NCBI RefSeq assembly: GCF_042477335.2
Contig: NC_091245.1
Location: 88,574,501-88,638,500 of the forward strand
Reading direction: 5' to 3'
DNA: 64,000 bases
Origin: Ovis canadensis
Taxonomy: Eukaryota; Chordata; Mammalia; Artiodactyla; Bovidae
The translations under genes and the position numbers were made by a program. The notes under the pieces were generated by a model, which was given only the letters and a program-made list of their open reading frames with translations, did not search any database and was not told the origin of the DNA. Positions 58,716 through 64,000 of this stretch are shown here, one piece after another; position 1 is the stretch's first letter; each line of letters begins with the position of its first letter.

Positions 58716-60254
58716 TTTAAAGCAATAGTTTTATCCTCCTTAGTTTAAAAGGCCAAATACAAAACAGGAAGAAAAAAAATCCCACCCCAAAATGCAATCT
58801 CTAAACATCCTCTTCCCCATTCTTATGCTCCTCACTTCTATCTCAGTGTTTGCATGAGTCTTCAGACTGAGGGCACATGTGCTTTTTTGCATTTCTTAGT
58901 GTGAGGGATTAGCACTTCTATTCACAGCTGAGAGATGGAAAGGTCTTGGAACTGCTGTAGAAAATGTTGAAATTTTAAATGTATAGGAAGTCAGGAAATT
59001 CTAGTTATGGTTCTCAAAAGAACAGACTACTAGAATATAGTATATATATTGGATTTATGTACAATCAGCAAAGCAATTACTTGAGTATGTTATATGCCAA
59101 AGAGGCAAACAATAAGTTTTATGTAAATGAACCATAACTTTAAATTTCTTCATACTGTGCATTTAAAATTTCAATCCCCAAATTTTATTTCAAAGTTGAG
59201 AAATAATTAATGTAACACTCCTCTTATGTGTAGCCATTTGTGATTATATCACCTTAGTTGGTGGGTATTTAAGTTTGCTATAATATCTGTTTAAAACACC
59301 ATATAAAAAATAAAATAATGCTATTGTTTTTATCTCTGGATTCTCTAGCTGTAGGGTATATATATTTTTCCCAGGGTGCTGATGGATATGCACTGATCCA
59401 GTCACATCTCCTCCCATGAATCTCTTGCACATACAGGCATAGGTATACCTTTCAACATCCAGGACATGCAACTGAGCTCAGTGAAGTCTATGGTTCAACA
59501 AAGTTAACTAGCATGTGTAAACTGAGGCTCCTTAGCATTCTGCTCTAAGCCCAATTCACTATCCAATTTCATTTTGTAAATGCCTTAGGACCTTGAGGAA
59601 GGGGCTACAATTATTATGTAGGACACAGCTATATCTTGATTTTTTTTTTCAGCACAGATGTTCTTAAAGAGTCATGGAGTGGTTAAGTAAGGCAATAAAT
59701 AATGTCAAATTTCAGTGAAAATGGCAGTCTCCTTCTGGTTTCCCTGCGTTTATTCTATGTAATTTCTCCTTTCTTAACAAGGGAGAGTCAAAATGTTTAT
59801 ACTACTTTTTGGCATGGTTCTTCAGTAGTCCAGTTAAAGAATGAGAAGATAGAAAAATAATAATCTGCATAATACTATCATCTATTGTAGAGTAAAACAC
59901 ATAAAAATAGGAAATTAATCTTAAACCTGAAAAATACCCATTATCCATTGGATAATGTCCTAATAACCATTGTATCACTACCAAGACCAATTAAATTAAT
60001 ATTAAATCTAGATAAATCAATCAGGTAAGAAAATAATCTTTTATCACTAGAAGAGTCAATCTCTTCATCTGATTTAAATACCATATTTGGTTCCTATGGT
60101 TAAAAATATTTGATAGTTTAAAAAGGGTTAATTTTCAGTACACTGAATGATTAGGTTTCTGGGGCTATGATCTTTCCATGAATCCATTAATTAGTAACAT
60201 GGGCTGAAGTCAAATCTAAAAGTATAAGCAATTTATTTTCTCAGTCTCTTTCAA
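58716..60254. other. Unannotated 1.5 kb, AT-rich
   Basis: Nothing recognised. Confidence 0.4.
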
Positions 60255-60440
60255 GTCATTCAGTAAAAGGAACATGGGTTTTGGGGCCACAGTGACTAGC
60301 TTTAAATCATGCTAGATCTCTTGCTAGCTGTAAAGTCTTGGGTAAATCACTTAGCCTTAACCATCTTTTTTTTTACCCTCCTAAGATAGGGTTAATAATA
60401 CCACTTACCTTGCAGAGTTGAGAAGTGTTCTGGATGTGAC
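60255..60440 (+). mobile_element. MIR relic
   Basis: ACATGGGTTTTGGGGCCACAGTGAC, AAAGTCTTGGGTAAATCACTTAGCC and GGTTAATAATACCACTTACCTTGCAGAGTTG. Confidence 0.85.
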
Positions 60441-60654
60441 TGACCCTTATCAGATTGCAATTATTACTGTTACTATAGAAAGTAAATAGTAAGACACTGA
60501 TTATGTTTTTCACACCATTCACAAGGCTCACAGGTATAATGCCTGTGAGTAATGATCCCAATAACAATGTAATCTCTTAGCAAATAATGTAATAATAATA
60601 TAAAATAATATAATGTAATGTAATCTCTTGGCAAAATCTCTGACACAATATACC

Positions 60655-60840
60655 TGTATTAACATTTAATATTTACAACAACCCTATGAGGTATTATTTA
60701 TTATATTTATTGTACAAATAAGGAAACTGAGGCACAGAGAGATTACATAATTTGCTCAAGGTCATACAGTAGAGTCAGGATTCAAACTCTGGCAATATGA
60801 CTGCAGAACTTATGCTATAAATCACTTCATTAAAAACCTG
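60655..60840 (-). mobile_element. MIR relic, antisense
   Basis: TTACAACAACCCTATGAGGTATTATTTATTA, AATAAGGAAACTGAGGCACAGAGAG and CTCAAGGTCATACAGTAGAGTCAGGATTCAAACTC are a well preserved antisense MIR. Confidence 0.87.
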
Positions 60841-60859
60841 AAAACAACATTATTGTAAG

Positions 60860-60990
60860 ATAATGGCCATTCACTCATCAAATATGTACTGAATACAAAC
60901 ACAATGCTACATTTGGTGCGGGGCACTAGAGTCCAAAACTTTGTCAGGACTACGGAACCTATAACCTTCAAGGAGCTTACAATATGGCGA
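60860..60990 (-). mobile_element. L2 3' end relic, antisense
   Basis: CACTCATCAAATATGTACTGAATACAAACACAATGC and CTTCAAGGAGCTTACAATATGG are antisense L2 3' text. Confidence 0.7.
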
Positions 60991-62640
60991 CCAGAAGCAA
61001 TAATACTACCTTAAAGTCATGACTCAAAAGCCATATTTTTCTGGCTAAAAAAAAAAGTCTTCTTTGTATTACTGTTATTTAAAAGCCATACAATTCCAAA
61101 ATTATAGCATAACCATAATTTACTTATAGAACTATCAGGGTTTCTATATCTTCTGAATAACTGTGAATAAAATTGTCACTGCACTTCATTTATCTTTATG
61201 CTTACATCTTTTAAGAACAGACACAAAAATTATTCTTATGTAATGACTGTTGTGTGTCTAACATATCACCACCAAAATGGGTCATAAGAAGAATTTCTGG
61301 TCATTAAAAATATCAAACGTTTGGTCAAAAGGTGTATCAATGTTAAAGGCTCAAATAAGTAGCAAAGGGAACTAGATAAAGGAGTTTTATTTCAAAGCTT
61401 ATATATAAGAGCAATGACTCTATGACCAGGTACACAGATTTCCTGCTTTCTTTTTTTTTTTTGTCTTTCCTTTGCTCTTTCCCCCTTATAGTTTTAATCA
61501 TTATTTTTCACTCTCTCAAATGCACAAATAATAAAGTAAGTAGGTTTCTGACTACCTGAAAATATTTTATGAGCTTTAAAAATAGGGTTACTCTCATTTA
61601 CCCTAGGATAAAAGAGTTAAACCTATCAATCCAAAAAGCAATTGTGGATAATGTATAATGTATAATTTATATAATGTATATAAAATAACATGATTTATAT
61701 AATGTGTATAAAATAACATGTTAAAATAAAATGTTACCCTTCTTGCAATTTTATCCATCTTTGTTTTGAGAACGGTACTACTTCATACTACTACATAATT
61801 ATGTAAATAAAATCAGACCAATAATTTAACAGCAGGTCTGCCTTTTACCCTGTTTTCATGGGAAACAGCTTGTTCAGAAGCCAAGGAGGTTAGTAAAAGG
61901 AACAGAGTCATTTTCAGCTCAGTTTGGGTGAAGGTTATTCTGAAGAGAAATTACTTTTTTCCCCATTTTTTTTTTGCAATAAACAATAGAAACCAAACAA
62001 TTGTTGGCAACCTGGACATCAAACAGAAAAAGTATTATAAATGATCTTCAAAAGGCACCTAGCCTGTAATAAATATAGACCTATTGATTTTGCAAGTGAG
62101 CACAAATCTAGATATGAATGGCATCCCCCTGGTTCCCTGTAGAAAAAGAGAGTGTCCCAGTAGCCCACACAGTGCTCACCTGATGCTGTCTGTCTTCTGG
62201 CCACCCCTGGCACATGGCTGAAACTTGCAGGTATTTCCCCAACGTTTGGTTACTTCCTGGGACTCCTTTTCACTGATTGTCTGCAATTCCCTCAGTTAAA
62301 AGCATGCATCCTTTATACTTTTCAAATATATTTAGTTTTTCAAGGGCTGTGATGGTGAGTGTTGTTGTGGGATCTGGATACTTTTTTTTTTTTAAGAGGA
62401 AGTCTGAAGGTTCCTTGTAGTAAAGTTTCAGGTATACTGATAGAACATTTCATTTGCTTATGTGCAGAATGCTTTTACATTTGCTTTTTAATTTCATTTG
62501 TTGGCTTGAAACTTCTTGGGGAAAGAAAACAGTAGAGAAGCATCTTTCAAAATGATTGCCCAATTACTGGCATTTCATTCAAATCATGGCCTATTGTGTA
62601 TGTTTAACATTCCAATGACGACATTTTCCTTTTCGATTCA
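60991..62640. other. Unannotated AT-rich 1.65 kb
   Basis: No mobile element or exon recognised. Includes the 28-bp tandem duplication at 61,665 and T/A homopolymers. Confidence 0.4.
61665..61720. repeat. Two-copy 28-bp tandem duplication
   Basis: Copies at 61,665-61,692 and 61,693-61,720 begin ATTTATATAATGT and end AAAATAACATG, with one A/G difference. The near-identity implies a recent duplication. Confidence 0.95.
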
Positions 62641-62748
62641 GTCAGTATGGGATGACATCAGTGATTTTTAAAATTTTTTTGTAGTACAAATAAGCATTTT
62701 GTGATTCATTTCACCGCCTCGAATCCTCAGACTTAACTATTTGTGCGG

Positions 62749-62754
62749 TTTATT
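62749..62754 (-). terminator. Candidate distal poly(A) signal for KCNA3
   Basis: TTTATT on the plus strand is AATAAA on the minus strand, about 1.06 kb past the KCNA3 stop codon. A variant ATTAAA lies nearer at 62,961-62,966. Which is used cannot be told from sequence. Confidence 0.35.
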
Positions 62755-62805
62755 CAAACAGTGGTTTTCCTTGTGAAATCATGTAAGGAAGAACCATCTG
62801 GAAAG

Positions 62806-62908
62806 GTTACCGTGGAAACGGCTGGGGCTAAGGGGTGGGGCTAGAGAGCAAGAGATGCCATGACGACCTTTTTCGGGTTTCCCGGGAAACAAGGGTTGCT
62901 ATGGGAAC
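62806..62908. promoter_or_regulatory. Cluster of three X-box-like inverted repeats
   Basis: GTTACCGTGGAAAC (62,806-62,819), the perfect palindrome GTTTCCCGGGAAAC (62,877-62,890) and GTTGCTATGGGAAC (62,895-62,908) resemble the RFX X-box GTNRCC(N0-3)RGYAAC. The first has one mismatch and the others two. They sit in a CpG-enriched patch (about ten CpGs in 62,712-62,945) with a GC-box-like GGGGTGGGGC at 62,832. The middle palindrome also fits a STAT6-type TTC-N4-GAA element, and several GGAAA cores fit NFAT. Function is inferred. Confidence 0.5.
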
Positions 62909-63813
62909 TGCATCAGTCAGGTCCGAATTAGTAACTTCCGCTGGAAGGAGTGTCTGCCACTTTAATCTTCTTGTGATACTGCAGAGGCTTATCTCTCAGA
63001 CACATTAGGAAAAATTTTTCTGTTTCTCTAAGCAGCGCTGAAAACATCTGTTTCTAGACTCTGATAGATACTAGCTGGAATGCACACAGTTTCACAGGAA
63101 TCTGTTACTCTAATACTTTCAAAAGGTTTAACAAGCCCCAAAGAGTTAAACTAATTAGATTGGGACATTTTAGGCATTTCCCTTAGTCCGAAGTTCCAGA
63201 GATCCTTAAAATTCCAGGGGGTAAGAGTCCAAATAGAAATTCCAGTTGAAAACCAAATAAATTTATGGTGGGTTTACAAGTCATTGTTCTAAATAGACTT
63301 TTCATTCAAATATCCACAGTGTTGGCAATTCAACTAAATATTCAAGTGTTGAAGGGTCCATCAAACTGAAGCATCCTTTAAGTCTATTCCTGCTTTACTT
63401 AGTAAAGAAACAACTCCCTGTCGATTCTGAGGTTAAACAGTTATTCTAACTGCTCTTCAGTTTCATTTCCTCCCAGGATGTACAGTTTGGGTTTTTTTTT
63501 TTTTTGGTTGGTTTTTGCTTTTTTCTTACAGAGCGTGTGCTAAAAATCAAGTTTAAAGTAAGTTTGTTGCCGATATATGAAGAGAGGGAGAGAGGGGTTA
63601 AAGAAAGGAGAGCTGAGAGAATGCAGCCCACTTGCAAAGCAGACACCTGTTTCAGTATGAAGCAGTAGGGAGAGGGAGAATGAAGTGTGCGTTCCACTTC
63701 TTCATGTCCTTTCCTTGATGAATGGTCTGAAAATGTATAAAACAAGGGCATACACAGACCAAGGGGGCACGTTCCACACAATACTGAGCACAGCATGTCA
63801 CTTGTTTCATATA
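62909..63813 (-). other. KCNA3: Probable KCNA3 3' untranslated region and flank
   Basis: Directly follows the KCNA3 stop codon on the minus strand. No mobile element was recognised. It has a T15-type run at about 63,490 (A-run in the transcript). The extent of the untranslated region is undetermined. Confidence 0.5.

Positions 63814-64000
<187 letters not shown>

Noticed and set aside
1-63813. KCNA2 noncoding exons
   Set aside because: Synteny makes them possible, but no exon could be recognised by eye. GT donor sites such as the one after 2,690 are too common to be evidence.

Overview
The window is nuclear DNA from a ruminant (cattle, sheep, goat or a close relative). The call rests on many copies of two ruminant-restricted families: the RTE-type LINE BovB, and the tRNA-derived SINEs Bov-tA and Bov-A2, whose bodies come from BovB ends. 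A CHR-type artiodactyl SINE, artiodactyl-type L1 3' ends and ERV LTRs agree. No bacterial, viral or organellar gene organisation is present.

Only one protein-coding segment can be supported. The last 187 bases, on the minus strand, encode the C-terminal 61 residues and stop codon of the voltage-gated potassium channel Kv1.3 (KCNA3). The rest lies downstream of KCNA3. In other mammals KCNA2 follows KCNA3 on that side, so this is probably KCNA3-KCNA2 intergenic DNA; no KCNA2 exon was recognised.

Layout: 1-14.4 kb is packed with BovB, SINEs and a decayed 5-kb L1 carrying nested insertions. From 14.4 to 33.5 kb, SINEs, MIR and L2 relics, a BovB head-to-head pair and an LTR alternate with 1-3 kb of unannotated sequence. 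From 33.5 to 40.4 kb there are a MER5-type DNA transposon, a BovB 3' end, a perfect 22-bp-stem inverted repeat and a long antisense L2 hit by an LTR and a SINE. From about 40.4 to 50.3 kb young repeats are almost absent. From 50.3 to 57.1 kb lie a young SINE, a CHR SINE, an LTR, a nearly full-length but broken BovB and L2 remnants. The final 7 kb is again poor in young repeats and ends in a CpG-enriched patch with several X-box-like inverted repeats, about 0.9-1.0 kb beyond the KCNA3 stop.

The LINEs supply or once supplied endonuclease and reverse transcriptase; the SINEs borrow that machinery, which explains the many target-site duplications. No retroelement here appears able to encode a complete protein. 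Family names come from recognition by eye, not a library search, so ends without a stated duplication are approximate.
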